Source: Bactrocera neohumeralis
Taxonomy: Eukaryota; Arthropoda; Insecta; Diptera; Tephritidae
DNA: 64,000 bases
Direction of reading: 5' to 3'
Assembly (NCBI RefSeq): GCF_024586455.1
Contig: NC_065922.1
Span: 21,076,089 to 21,140,088 of the forward strand
The position numbers were made by a program, and so were the translations under genes. The notes under the pieces are model-generated. The model did no database searches and was not told the DNA's origin. It worked only from the letters and a program-made list of their open reading frames with translations. Position 1 is the stretch's first letter. Every line of letters begins with the position of its first letter. This document shows positions 38,701-50,700 of the stretch, piece by piece.

Positions 38701-39490
38701 TAATTATTGTTATAAAAAAGATTTGACATTATTTCACCGATAAGTCATTCAGAACAAAATATTTTGATATATTATTTGTACTGCAATTTTACTTGCAAAT
38801 ACACATAATGGTTTTCCTTTACTTACCTTTGGTAAATATGCTTGTTGGGGTTTTACAAGCCTTTTCACGTTTCAGTTCTATTTTTAACATTTTCCATACA
38901 CTTACACTGCATTTAAAATTTTAAAATATTTTAACTTGAACTTCACTTACATATAAGTAATTTTATTCTATTTCACAACACAATTTTCTACTCATTGTTT
39001 TTTTACTTTTATGCATGTCAAATTTCCATAATATTAATTAATTAATAATTATTTTTATGTTTTCTCAAGCTTATATTTTTGCAAATGTTTCGCACTATTT
39101 TAGTTTACACAATATCTATTTTTAAGAATTATTTTCACATAATAACAATTTTCTCTTACACAGCAGCGAATGCACTAACTCTTGCTCGTCTCCACAATTT
39201 GTTTACATTTGAGTGACACGAATAACGGCAGCCTTCGCTGTTTATCAAATCGTGTGCGGTTGGTTTTTTGCATGCTGAGGTGAGCAAGTGAGAACATTGA
39301 GACGTGTAATTTCGAACTTGCGCTCCTGCAAGAATAAGGTCACCACAAAACAATAATATGTATATTGTGCTAAAAATATATTATTGGTAAATTAAATGAA
39401 TTGCAAATATGTAGTTTGCTTGAATAAGAGCAACTTGTGTGTAAATACGTTCAAACATATGTACCTACATATATCCTATACATTTCACAC
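32774..39490. other. Long gene-poor stretch
   Basis: About 6.7 kb with chance-length frames. Points noticed: overlapping open frames on both strands at 32770-33164; an AT hairpin at 34103-34150 (GCATATATGTATA against TATACATATATATGC); an acceptor-like TTTTCAG at about 34182-34188 followed by a GC-richer 100 bp; and opposing 61-codon frames at 38503-38698. None is enough to call a gene. Confidence 0.45.
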
Positions 39491-39691
39491 CTATAAGAAA
39501 AAAGATGTTAAGACATCATGAAATAAAAACAAATCACTTCTGGTCACCTTCATCTGCTTCTTCGATTTCGGGTAAAACTTCCACTCATCAGAATACTTTG
39601 CTAATGCATATCCTTCAGGCGCAGATGCAACTCCAGTCGTTGGTGGATATAGCAGTGCCATTAATTTATTCGGTATAACTTTTGAAAACAT
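39491..39691 (-). CDS. Candidate short ORF or exon, function unknown
   Basis: Minus-strand ATG at 39689-39691 opens 66 codons. The first 45 look protein-like in composition (for example PPTTGVASAPEGYALAKYSD, then EWKFYPKSKK). The rest, from about codon 48, is hydrophobic and AT-rich and ends at a TAG that is also part of TTTTTTCTTATAG, which resembles a 3' splice site. A small intron starting near the AAGGTGACC at about codon 49 is conceivable, although that donor is weak. I do not recognise the product, and it may be a chance frame. Confidence 0.22.
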   Translation of the reverse strand: MFSKVIPNKLMALLYPPTTGVASAPEGYALAKYSDEWKFYPKSKKQMKVTRSDLFLFHDVLTSFFL

Positions 39692-40074
39692 TTACTGATT
39701 TCAAAGATTTTGGTGTCAGTTAAAAGATAAATAGGTCAGGAAGGAATAAGTGTGCAGCACTTACTTTCACAATGCATACAAGCGTGATAGTTTAACGATA
39801 AGTAAGTGAAGCAAAAAGCATACATTTTAACTAAATTTAGGGAACTTGTAGTGTTGCTATGCGACAGTAAACACATGTAGAGCTTATCTTAAGAGATTAG
39901 AAAGACGAACGTCATTTCATCTTGCTTTAAACATGTAAAGTTACTAACTATTACCAAAAAGTTGATATATCCTTTTTTATTTCAAAATATTTCCTCTATT
40001 TGCAGTTTGTTAATAGTGATAAATAGTTTGCTGTAAAGCTGCAGACTTGTTCCTTTATTTACCGGCCACGTGCA

Positions 40075-40320
40075 CAAAATCAGTTCTATTTTAACGAAGT
40101 TATTCTTCTAAATGCGCCCGCAGTTTTTACTTCCGGCTATCCTGCGCCTGTCGCTAAAGCAGTTTCATGTCACCTGCGCCTTTTTGGTAGGCTACAGGAA
40201 AATTAATTTCTTCGCGGCGGCTACCTACTGGTCAGCTTTGCGTGCCTGGTAGAAATCGACCATTTGTGCTTCAGCGAGAGTGCACCGCCGCGTGACTGGG
40301 GTGACCAGATAAAAATTTTT
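40075..40320. other. GC-rich islet of unknown origin
   Basis: Roughly 245 bp with GC content visibly far above the surrounding sequence. It includes CACGTG and CACCTG E-box-like sites and several GCGCC and GCGGCGG blocks. A 46-codon plus-strand frame (40112-40252, starting MRPQFLLPAILRLSLKQF) lies inside, with no recognised domain. It could be a remnant of a mobile-element terminus, a decayed exon or a regulatory element. The sequence alone does not decide. Confidence 0.45.
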
Positions 40321-41246
40321 CATATTATTAGAAAAATGCTGCTGAGGTTTCGCTTTTATTTCCAAATATTGGGAATTTAGTGCCAGAAATTAATATTTTA
40401 ATATTTATAATAATATTTATATTATAATATGTCTATAAATGTAAAAAACCTTACCACTACTCAAACGATTTTAAATGAAACAATTTTTTAGTGTTTGGGT
40501 TTATTTATTTCAATATTTTTTAGTCGTTAACAGAACTCTCCTTTTATCTTACTTACTTATTTAGCAAAAATAATTCTTCCATTTTATTTTTATTAAGGTT
40601 AATTACTTTATATATTTGTGTTCAATATTTCATTTGTTTTGTTAATAATATATAAATATGTATTTATTTTAATATAAGAGAAATTGGAATGTTAATGGCT
40701 TTTGGATTAGTTCCGGATGCCACATGATCGTTATCTCTCATCATACTTTAACGATAAAGTTATGGCTGTTCCATTCCTGTTGCGTATCTCTGCCTGTTGG
40801 CCTGGGTACAGCTTTATTTTTGTTTTGTTGGGTTCCCAGGGTAAAAGGTGCAAATATTTGAGGACCTAAAAGAAAACAAAAAATAAAATATAGATTAATA
40901 TATTATATTTATGCCAAAAGAAATATTGAAATATTTTATATTCTAAACCTATAAGAATACCTAACATAATACATAGTTAGAGCGGATTGAAAAATATTAG
41001 ATATTTTCGAAGAATTTTAAAAAGAAGAAATTCTCTGTAAATTCATACACACTTTAACTCACAATCCAAAAAATGGGAAAAATATAATATTCTTTCTGGA
41101 AAATTCTTCTTTGCAAATAAGTATTATTATTCAATTGGCTACTTCAATCATTCGATGTCCTGTTGCAAAAATATTCTTTGAGTACACTTAACTTACTTAA
41201 GGAGAGACAGCACAGATACCACAGAAGCAAAACATAAAAGCATTTA
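40321..41246. other. Gene-poor stretch before the second Tc1-like copy
   Basis: AT-rich and nothing recognised. TA at 41245-41246 is the target copy of the adjoining element. Confidence 0.5.
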
Positions 41247-42436
41247 CAGCTGTTGACAGCTAAATAGACACGCTCCCCTTTTTAAAAGGTGCTGATGAGT
41301 ATAATGATTAAATGTTCTGGTATTAAAATGTATTATTCAAGTTTTTTAATGAGAAAAAGCTTACATTTTTGACTTTCGTCAGTCTGAGAAGACTTTTTAA
41401 TGACCTTAAGCATAGACAGAATTTTAAAACTATTTCCAATGTTGCACACAAATAAAAAACCCGAAAACTTCAACAGATATAGACCGCTGAATTACTAAGT
41501 ACCATCGATCGATGAGATAAAACTGAAGACGAATATAATGTCCAAATATCCAAGAAACCAATTTCCCGGCGTTTGGTCGGATTTGGACTTCATGGCATTT
41601 GGGCAGCACGCAGGAAACCATTTCTGACTAAAATTCAAAGTAAACAACGCGTAGACTTTTACAACTCTTGTTGAATTTGGACAACAATCAATGACAGAAT
41701 GTTGTTTGGACCGATGCCGATGTTCGCCGACCAATCTATCAAGAATTTGATCCTCGCTATGTTTCACGCGTAGTGAAGCATGGTGGAGGATCAATCATGG
41801 TGTGGGAATTTTTTTCCTGGAATGGTGTAGGTCCGCTCCATACGATTGATGTAATTTTAAAAAAGGAGAAATACGTCGACATTCTAAAAAATGTCATTCT
41901 GCCATGGACTAAGAAGGAATTTGCCTGCCTATATGAAAATTCCAACAAAATAACAATCCAAAGCATACGAGAAACTTTTTTCGTTGAAATTTCCATAAAT
42001 GTTTTGGAATGGCCTGAAGAGAACACATCTGGGTTGATGTCAAAAAAAGCTGTAGGTGCCAAAAATATCACAAAACACTAGTGGTGCGCTGTCAGAGTCT
42101 TTAACGTCAGTTCGCAATCGATGTGAATCAGTATTAAAGTAAAAGTGTTAAGTAACAAAATACTACCTGAAAGTAAGCAATCTTTTTTAATAAAAGTTTT
42201 ATAAAATATTTTCATTTCTAATTAGCTGTCGCCCTCAAATCGTTTATTCTACACATTTTCGTTAAAATCTTAAAAAAAAAAAAATTGTTTTTAATTAAAA
42301 TTTTTACTATCAGAGTTTAAGTTTAACGAAAGTTTTAATAAAATGAGTGAAAAAGCAGTAAAAATAAGTCCTTTATTGGGAAATAACATCATTTACTTCA
42401 AACTATATAGTGTTTCCAATAAGCTGTCAACAGCTG
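41247..42436 (+). mobile_element. Tc1-like element, 1,190 bp deletion copy of the same family
   Basis: The left end CAGCTGTTGACAGCTAAATA and the inverse of the right end, CAGCTGTTGACAGCTTATTG, match each other and the ends of the element at 12677-14257. TA abuts both sides (41245-41246 and 42437-42438). Interior blocks align with the longer copy on the opposite strand, including ATTAAAATGTATTATTCAAG and the non-coding 3' segment around AGTTTAAGTTTAACGAAAG. Roughly 390 bp are missing, partly from the leader between the left terminus and the start codon and partly from the transposase. Confidence 0.92.
41349..42103 (+). pseudogene. Tc1-like transposase pseudogene, second copy
   Basis: The start ATG at 41349 aligns with that of the longer copy, but the next codons are frameshifted and stopped. 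Readable pieces include YNVQISKKPISRRLVGFGLH, AARRKPFLTKI, VWTDADVRRPIYQEFDPRYV and SRVVKHGGGSIMVWEFF, followed by ILKNVILPW. At VWTDADVRRP about 14 residues found in the longer copy between the first catalytic aspartate and VRRP are deleted. The last catalytic block (EHIW) survives only in another frame. The longest open piece is 41773-42081 (102 codons). It is non-functional. Confidence 0.9.
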
Positions 42437-42438
42437 TA

Positions 42439-45400
42439 GATAAATATATTTATTTGTTCGAATTGTGCTTACTGGTAGCTTCCTTACATTATTCGCATAT
42501 TGCTCGGAATATTTTCATGCTGATTGCACACTTCACACAAAATCTGTAAATAATCTGTATCTTATCTGCCAGTAGTGAGGCGAAGCAGAATAATCTTTAA
42601 TCCTCATAGACGTTAGTTTTGGTCGAAAACGATTGTAATCTTAATAAAGAAATTATTTGTACCCGACTGCTAACAATCGTTCAGCTGTGAGTGATCAGAA
42701 TTCCTCATGCAAATAAGGATATTATTTATGTATGTATGCATTTATCGTATAGCTGTATGTTCGTAATCCTCACAATTTTCAGGCTGGTAAATGCCTATAC
42801 ATTAATTGAATGCAAGTAAATAGTAGAATGAATAACAGCTTCCGGGAATCGATAATGTGAATATGTTCAATATATGTTTGATAATAGTACCTGATGTATA
42901 TAGACTATAGATTTTATGACGAATTTGTTTATGAAATTGGTGTATTTGCTTATATAAAGAATGGTCATAGTCTATAATTTACAGTTTTTGCAAGCTATTA
43001 AAGGCAGTTTTTTGAATTTAGAACAGCGGAATTAGAAGATCTTAAGAATGGTAATTGCTTACCCAACTCTAAAGTGACGGATTCACTATATGAGTTGTAA
43101 AAAGTAAAAAAATGGCTTCTGACTAAAAAAACATGATTACTAAAACCAATGATTACCTTTGAACTCATTGACAAGAGATGAGACCGAGAATGTAAACGGC
43201 CTTTACTTTTTATGTTAGCATATAAATATTATAATGCTTATTATAGTATACCTATTTTTGATTATAGAAACTTATTTTTTCCTTTTATTTACGGAAAAAT
43301 ATACATTTATATCAAGTATTCCTGTTGAAAGATAATATAGTACAATTACTTTAACAATATTTTAAAAATAATTGCATACGTAACATAATTCACCGTCATT
43401 TATAAAATGTCACATCGCTTAAATAATAGTATTTCGTTTCCCATTTGTGACAAGGATGCATAAGATCAATAAAATAAACTTGAACATTCCACCTAAGACA
43501 TATTTTTTCTAAAGTGGCATTTACCGCTCGTGTCTGATATCACAAACTCAGGTTGAAAATAAATAATACATCAATTTATTTACATACATCTACCATTGCC
43601 ATTGCCTCGGTCTCTTTAAATCACAGTTGAAATATGAAACTGATTCAATAAATAAGGAAAACCAATCAAAATAGAGAAGGCATCCTATTTGGTAAATAGA
43701 TATAAACGACAAACGTATATACATATGTCTGTATGAGCTCTATTTACTCTCTTCTTGGTCATAAGATAGAAATAAATTTATGACTTAGACATTCGTAAAT
43801 GTATATTTTCTGAATATATTTTTAATAAATAATTTTAGCGTTAAACGGCCATACAAACTCGCCGATCAAAATCTAATTCTTGTAAAGAAAAATTGAACCT
43901 GTGAAGGGTATTCTATGATAGCTTCGACGCAGCCGAAATAAATGTTTGCTTATTTGACTTCATTTATATACCCAGTGGAATACTGATGCAAAATTTTTGC
44001 GTTCTTCCACGAAGGATCTAACATAAAATGAAAAATTTAAACTTTAGCGCAAGAATTATAAAATACATACTAACGAGAAATCAAGCATGCTGTCTGAGGG
44101 ATTTCTTCGCTTCATAAATACATAAATACTCGTATTGTATAAATTCAGACAAAACTATAACTTTAAATGAAGTTGCCGCTCAAGTGAATACGCTTACTTT
44201 TTATATTCCTTAACATACATAACTACATATTAACCTTCAAGGAGCATCCGAGAAACACGATTCGCTTAAATTGCAGCAACCAACATATAATTTATGTTTA
44301 CACAGTGTACGCAATATTTATAAAAAATCATTGAATATTGTCCTAAGTCATGTCATAAGATGTGTGTATGCCAACCTTTTCATATGAAAAAAAAATCATG
44401 TAAAGGGTATTCATTCATTTAAAGTATTTGACTCGTCACCATTTCATAACTTTCCTTAACTTTTGCAGAGCCATGAAATAGCAAAAAATCAAAAATCTTT
44501 TTCGCTCTCTTTTTCACACAAGTAAAAATGAAATTCTTTTGAACAAATTTTGCAAGTGTTTGAAGTGTGAAAAAAGGCCAAATGAGAGGCTTGGAAAAGC
44601 AGAGCAGAGCTAACTTCTCAGCCTTGGCATAACTGGCAGGGAAAGTAGACTATAAGAGCTGTTCTTTGAGTATATGAAATGAATGGTATTTAAATATATA
44701 CAAGTCAGTAACAGCAAGTGTTTAAGGCCTTTCAGAAAATGACAAACTTTTTCTACTTTTTATGGCATCTGTAAATTAACTAAAAGATGTGAAAAAAATC
44801 TATACCAATACCACTCATTTATTCACATAATCTAATTTCACTAATTTTATAATGCGATTGTAACCTCAAAAGTTGCATAAAATTGAGACGGTAGTTTTGG
44901 AAGGGATAATGTAGTACCCGTTAGCAGGTATGCAGGTATTTGCCGTATCTAAGGATTCGTTCAACTTGTGCTTAAGTTCTTACCACTATACTAAAGAGTC
45001 CATGTGCTGCGTATATAAAGAGAAATTTCCTTGAGGTGACGCAATATTTTGACATATTTTAATTGCATCAAAATTCCCGCAAGTGCATTACAAAAATGTC
45101 ACTCTGATTACATATGTATATACTACAATTTTATGTTTATGGCGCAGATGTATGTTGTTAAATTATAGCACAACCCCATTCTGCATACACACAACTATTT
45201 TTATGATTAATTTAAGCAGGAAGAGAGAAATTATGAGCTTCCGGCAAAATGACAACACGAGTCAAGTGAAAGGTGATTGAGTTGATAAGCATGTAGTGAA
45301 AAAAATGGTATGTTGACAGAGCATGTGTTGACGTGCATGCATGACAAATTTTTGCAAACGTGGTTACATTTAAAAAGCATATGTAAGAGAATGTCCATTG

Positions 45401-47234
45401 TCCATGAAACTGTAGCCTTTCTGGAAAATCTTGCATCTGACTTTAATCAATAAATAAAAGAGTTGTCTTTAACATATCGTATGATAAACACATCATGACA
45501 ATTGAATACTAGAACAGTATAAAACATTTCAAGAAATTGACAACAAAATTACTTTATAATATGCCCAAGTACCTTATAGAGTGTATAGATAAGTATAGAC
45601 CTTGCTATTGCTGTTGAACAACCAAGGAATTTCAAAAAATATTCAACTTAATAAACAGCAAGTTGAAAGATTTATTTAAAGTTTAGTGGATTCATAGCAT
45701 CTTATATAACAAACGTTTTGCATACAAAGTTTCAATCACGACAAGGGTTATGGACATAAACTCTTTCAATGTCAAATTCGATTAATCTAAATTGGGATAG
45801 TGTCAAAAACAGAAATACACTACATTTAAATGTTAATAGCTGTCTCAGAGTTTAAGGCAAAGGAAAACAAATACCACCATAGAAATATGAAGTATAACTC
45901 ATTTTTTTCTAATATCTTCAGTTCTATGCCAAACTCAGCTGAAAGTTTTCTAGTAAGTTTCAACATAAATAAATATAAACGAGAACGCATTTAACTACTA
46001 ATCTTTTAAAATTGGACTTAAAAATGTTGCTGATTTTAACTTGATTGCCTCTTCAATCATTGATCACATGAAAGTATTTTTAGTATAATTTTCAACTGTG
46101 ATTATCATCTGCAATAGTTATTGGTTATGTTTCTTTCATTTTAGATTAATTCTACATAATACTGCTGTATATAAAACAAGTATATGCTTTCTTTTTTTAT
46201 GTACTATAAATATCATATAAATATGTTTTGTCTTTAAAGGGTTGTCACCAAAAATGTTTGCTTTCCAAATTATTTGCTATTTCTTTCCCTTTAATATGTC
46301 TTGACTTGACTGTTAACTTGTTGCCATCAAGTGTCAATTAACTTCAATGGTTTAATGAATGACTTTAGGGCATTTCTCTTAAATTTACTACTGCAAGCTC
46401 TTGCTGTTAATTAACATTTTTACCAAATTTCTTAGCCATTACGTGACCACTGAATGTGTGAAGGCACTTTGTTTACAAGTACTAAATGTGCTCACTTAGG
46501 AATTTTCGAATTTGAGCAAATTAAGTGAATTAAGTGATGCACTAAATCAACTAATCTAATAATTGATTGCATACATGAGAGCAGGTCTAAGGCTGAGCAG
46601 AATGCTAAATTTACTTGACGAATTAATTACTTTAGGGCCACGCCAAGACGGTGTTCATGTAAGAAGTAGTATTTAATTCATATAAGTATGTTTAAATATG
46701 TACTATATTCTGTAAAGATGCATAATACCTTTAGTTGCAAATAACATACCACCATCACATATAAACATAAATAGTTGCGTTTAATTTTGAATGCACTTCG
46801 TACTACGCTTCAGAAACAAATAAGCTATAGACCAACATTTGTATGTTGTTTCATTAATGCATTCTTAGTTAATTAAAATTCCAAAAAAAAAGATAAATAA
46901 AATATGCTTTAATTAATTAGTTATAATGCGATCTGAGTAGCCATTGGTATATGAGTAACAGGTGTACTGAAAATTTGTGAGAACTTCCAGGAGCTACCAT
47001 ACACCCACGTTTTTATATTGTATAACTGTATAAAATAAAGATGTTGGACTGTACTCCTTCTCTTTCCATCTGATATTGATTTTGTATTTATATAGCTGTA
47101 TTTCTAAAACAATCTTTCGTAATTTTATTTTCAAAACGAAAAAAAATTAAACTTTCATTTCAGTAATTTCTTTCCTACATCCTTTTCTATCAATTTAAAA
47201 ATAAATCAAATTTTGTAATTTCTAAATTTTACAG
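42439..47234. other. Gene-poor stretch
   Basis: No gene or transposon was recognised. A small inverted repeat (TATAGACTATAGA near 42900 against TCATAGTCTATA near 42966) is present. Frames of up to 74 codons are domain-free. Confidence 0.45.
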
Positions 47235-47734
47235 ATGAATAACCTTTCACAAGCAACAAAGTGTAAAAGGAATAACACAGCCAAGTGACCCGAAGAAATA
47301 CCACAAAGTGGCAAATAAACTGTGAAAAATTGGAAAAAGAACGGACAGCTAAATCCCAGAAAAAAATTTGAATGGAAAAAGGCTCGACACAGATTTACAA
47401 AAAGTATCAATTATCGGTTATAGAAGCAAAACGGAATTGAAATTTAATTCGCAAGTACCATATACTCATACGGCTAAATAGAATATGTAACAACCAAACC
47501 AAACTTCTGCCGGAGGTAAAAAGAGCCAACCATAGTCATGTCTATGGTTTATTTGGACTCTTGCAGCATCGTTTATACCAGCCCTGAACAATGCCAATCA
47601 ATTTAACGGATTGGTGCAGCATAGTCAACCCTCAACCACGTGAAACGTTGAATTCATAGATTCTTTCCAGCTAACTGAAGTGTGATTACTACGACTGATT
47701 GGATTTCTGATACTGATACGGTTGATAAAATTTG
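47235..47734 (+). other. Candidate spliced non-coding (UTR-like) exon
   Basis: The segment begins right after an acceptor-like AAATTTTACAG and ends at ATTTG|GTAAGAAC, a near-consensus 5' splice site. Its composition is less AT-rich than the flanks. It has no long frame; the first ATG (47235) gives only 16 codons. A perfect 8-bp hairpin, AACCATAG with CTATGGTT, lies at about 47529-47550. This is what a 5' UTR or lncRNA exon could look like, but splice-like pairs are common by chance, so confidence is low. Confidence 0.2.
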
Positions 47735-50700
47735 GTAAGAACTTATTCTATGTGAAAATGTTATATAGCAGCTTTTATTAATATTATGTTTATTTTCTAT
47801 GCCGAAGCTCAATTAATTTCGCCATTATCATCAGATCAGAATCAATATATACTACAAGTTTAGAGGCGTTTTTCAATTGATTTTCTCTCTTAGCTGTCAA
47901 GCGGCCATTAGAACTTAAGGAATGTTTTCACAACCCTTATCGTTGTTCCAGGAGCTAAAAAGCAGTCTCATGTTGTGTACTTGGACAATGTTATAGCGAA
48001 TTGAGAATCGTTTTAATTTTAATTTTTTTAAAGAAACTTGCTTTAGTGCATCTTGAACGCAGTAGTTACTAGTACAGAAAATTTAACAAGACACGTATAT
48101 CACAATCTAGACTGTTTAGCTTAAAGATTTCACCGACGACTTTCCAATCTATTGTAATTCCTAACGTACATTTTTATTTTCTTTATTTTATTCAGACGTT
48201 TCGCTACTTTTTTTTGATCATAAATTTTAGGCCTAAAGGATTTATTTTGAGACCGTCGGAGTTTAAGAGCATTACAGCTTTCAGGCTTACGCTATTTACG
48301 ACGGACATTTTATGAGTTAAGTGTAACTGAAGCAAGCATACAATAAGTCGAAAGAAATAAAATTTAATATAAAATATGGAAGAAAATATGCGAAAGAATT
48401 ATTAAATTCAATTTACTGCGTAACAAACATTCCACACATATATGTAGGATTCTTTTCTGTTTCTTTTTTTCTTTTTTTTTATTCTAAGCTTCTTTTAATT
48501 TCAAAATTTATAAAACATTTATTTATTTATTCCAAAGTTAAATATTTCCTTATAGAATTATGTAGTATATAACAAATGTAGTAAGATGTGTTCGCTTCAA
48601 CAGTCGGTCTCAGAATGTTAACTTTTTCTGTTCGGCAGCGTTATGACGCTTCGTTGTACATCAAGTTACATCAAGGCGAGAATTTTTAATAATAACATAC
48701 ATATGGCGGTTTCATATTGAAACTCTACTTTCACAAAAAAACGAAATCTCAGATAAAGCCACAAAAACCAATTTTGAAACTAACACCAACAATATTGCAC
48801 TGTCATTAGAATACAGCTTTCAATCATACGTTCACCTACCTACATATATACACAGAAGAGTAATTTGATGTTGAACAACATTTGGTGTGATTTATTGACA
48901 ATATCTGTCACAATATGATGTGCTTATCACATAAATTGCATATTCAATCCAATTTGGAACCAACGCTGTAGTCTGGTCAATTATTATGATGATTGTGATT
49001 CTGATGCAATTGGCTTTTTCCTGTTTGGTTCACTATTAAAAGTAGACGCATACTTTCAGCTAATAAAAATATTGCTGTTGTTATGTAGAGTGAGTCTCAG
49101 GTAATTATGCTGCGAACTAGTTTTTGGGGGTTTCAGTTTACCTTTCGTGAAGGCAAAAATACAATAAGAGTGCGAATTAGTTTTTCTGGTAATAGAAAAT
49201 TTTTTTTATGTTGCTCTTCCTAAAAGTTCTATAATTGTTAATTGGGTTTGTATCAATTGGCTTTGCTGGAACTTAATACGTGGCGTGATTGTCTGCCTCA
49301 TGCAATTGCAACTGATTTCAAAACTTTTTCTAACTCATTAAGTCATCACCGTCCAATATTCCCATGAATGCATGCAGATTTGAATTATACAAATGAGCAA
49401 TGAAAGCAGAGCTGAAAATGTTGCTCATGCGCCAGAATGGGCAATATTCATTGAAAATTGCAAATCCCTTAGGACGCACCTTCTTTACAATGCTTCGAAC
49501 TTTCACGTGGAATATGAATGTATACTTTTACATACAGATTCAAATTACAGATAGTTGGAAAAGTAATTTATTAAAGGTATGTAAGAGTTAATGTTAACGT
49601 TAAAACTTCTTATGTATACTAAGCAGATATTTGCAGTAATTAATAAATTCCAGGTGTTTTAATTTATATAAAATTATACTCACTAACTGACACCGAAGAG
49701 AAACAAAGGACCATCTGCGGATATGTATATGCATGTTCAATTAGGAAGATGTTGAAAATAGAGCACAACACTCGAGACAAAAAATTCGAAAACACTTCAG
49801 TAGTTGTTGAGGTTTTATGCATGTTCAAGTAGATTATTTTCAGTACTTATATGCACTCTTCCGCTTTTAACAAATATTGATTTTGTATGGAAAGATAGAA
49901 GTATTCGCTTATTCAACCATTATTTATTTGAAAATAATTAAATTTTACATCCAAATTAATTTAACTATATTCGATATTCCACTATTTTAGGTAAAGTGTT
50001 GTGGTCCTAAGCAAATATTCGAAATTTGGTTTGTGCCACGCAGCTAAAATAATTTTGGACAAGAAAACAAGTTCTGCCTGATATGAATTGAACATTAAAG
50101 CAAATCAATATTTAAACCACCATAAAGCACATGTACATACATACAAGTAGATATTTAATATGTATGTCCACAAATATATTTACCATACAAAAGGGTGGAA
50201 CACCGGGAAATCTAATTAAAATGGTATTAAATCTTACTTAAAAATAGACACCTGCATAAGGATGTGTTTCGCATGTGCGTCAATGGACGTAATTACTTTC
50301 TTGTCAGTGGCACAAACATAAATAAAACTATTTAACGAATTCCTTTTATGTACTTAGAGAGACTCACATTCTGAAATCAGCATTTAAATTGACAAATTAA
50401 AAATACATTATAAATTATTTTATTTATAAAGTTAAACACAGAATATAGAAGAAGTTCACCAACCTGGACCTCCTATTTCTGTCAAATAATTTTCAAAAAT
50501 TGTATCTAAAATCAACTGTAAATCTGTAACTATGAAGGAACCTATTTGGTGATTGATACAGATTAAATGAACTAAATGAAATATATCAAATAACTAATTA
50601 ATGTATGTATTGTTAATGTAGGAATGAGAATTGTATAAGACAATTTTTATTTTTCTAATCAGGCATTGACGTTTTGGTTCTATTTACAGAATACATACAC

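Noticed and set aside
41757..42071. A 104-codon minus-strand frame over the second Tc1-like copy
   Set aside because: It is the antisense shadow of the transposase pseudogene, whose plus-strand motifs (HGGGSIMVW and others) are unmistakable.
42208..42226. A second right-end-like sequence (TTTCTAATTAGCTGTC) inside the shorter Tc1-like copy, suggesting a composite element
   Set aside because: The corresponding interior of the longer copy reads TTTCTAATTTTTTCGCGCTC at the same position, followed by the same downstream blocks. The resemblance to the terminus is therefore coincidental divergence of ordinary interior sequence.
42898..42973. 12-bp inverted repeat TATAGACTATGA
   Set aside because: Short and imperfect, with no target duplication and no second genomic copy in the window. 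Too weak to call a MITE.
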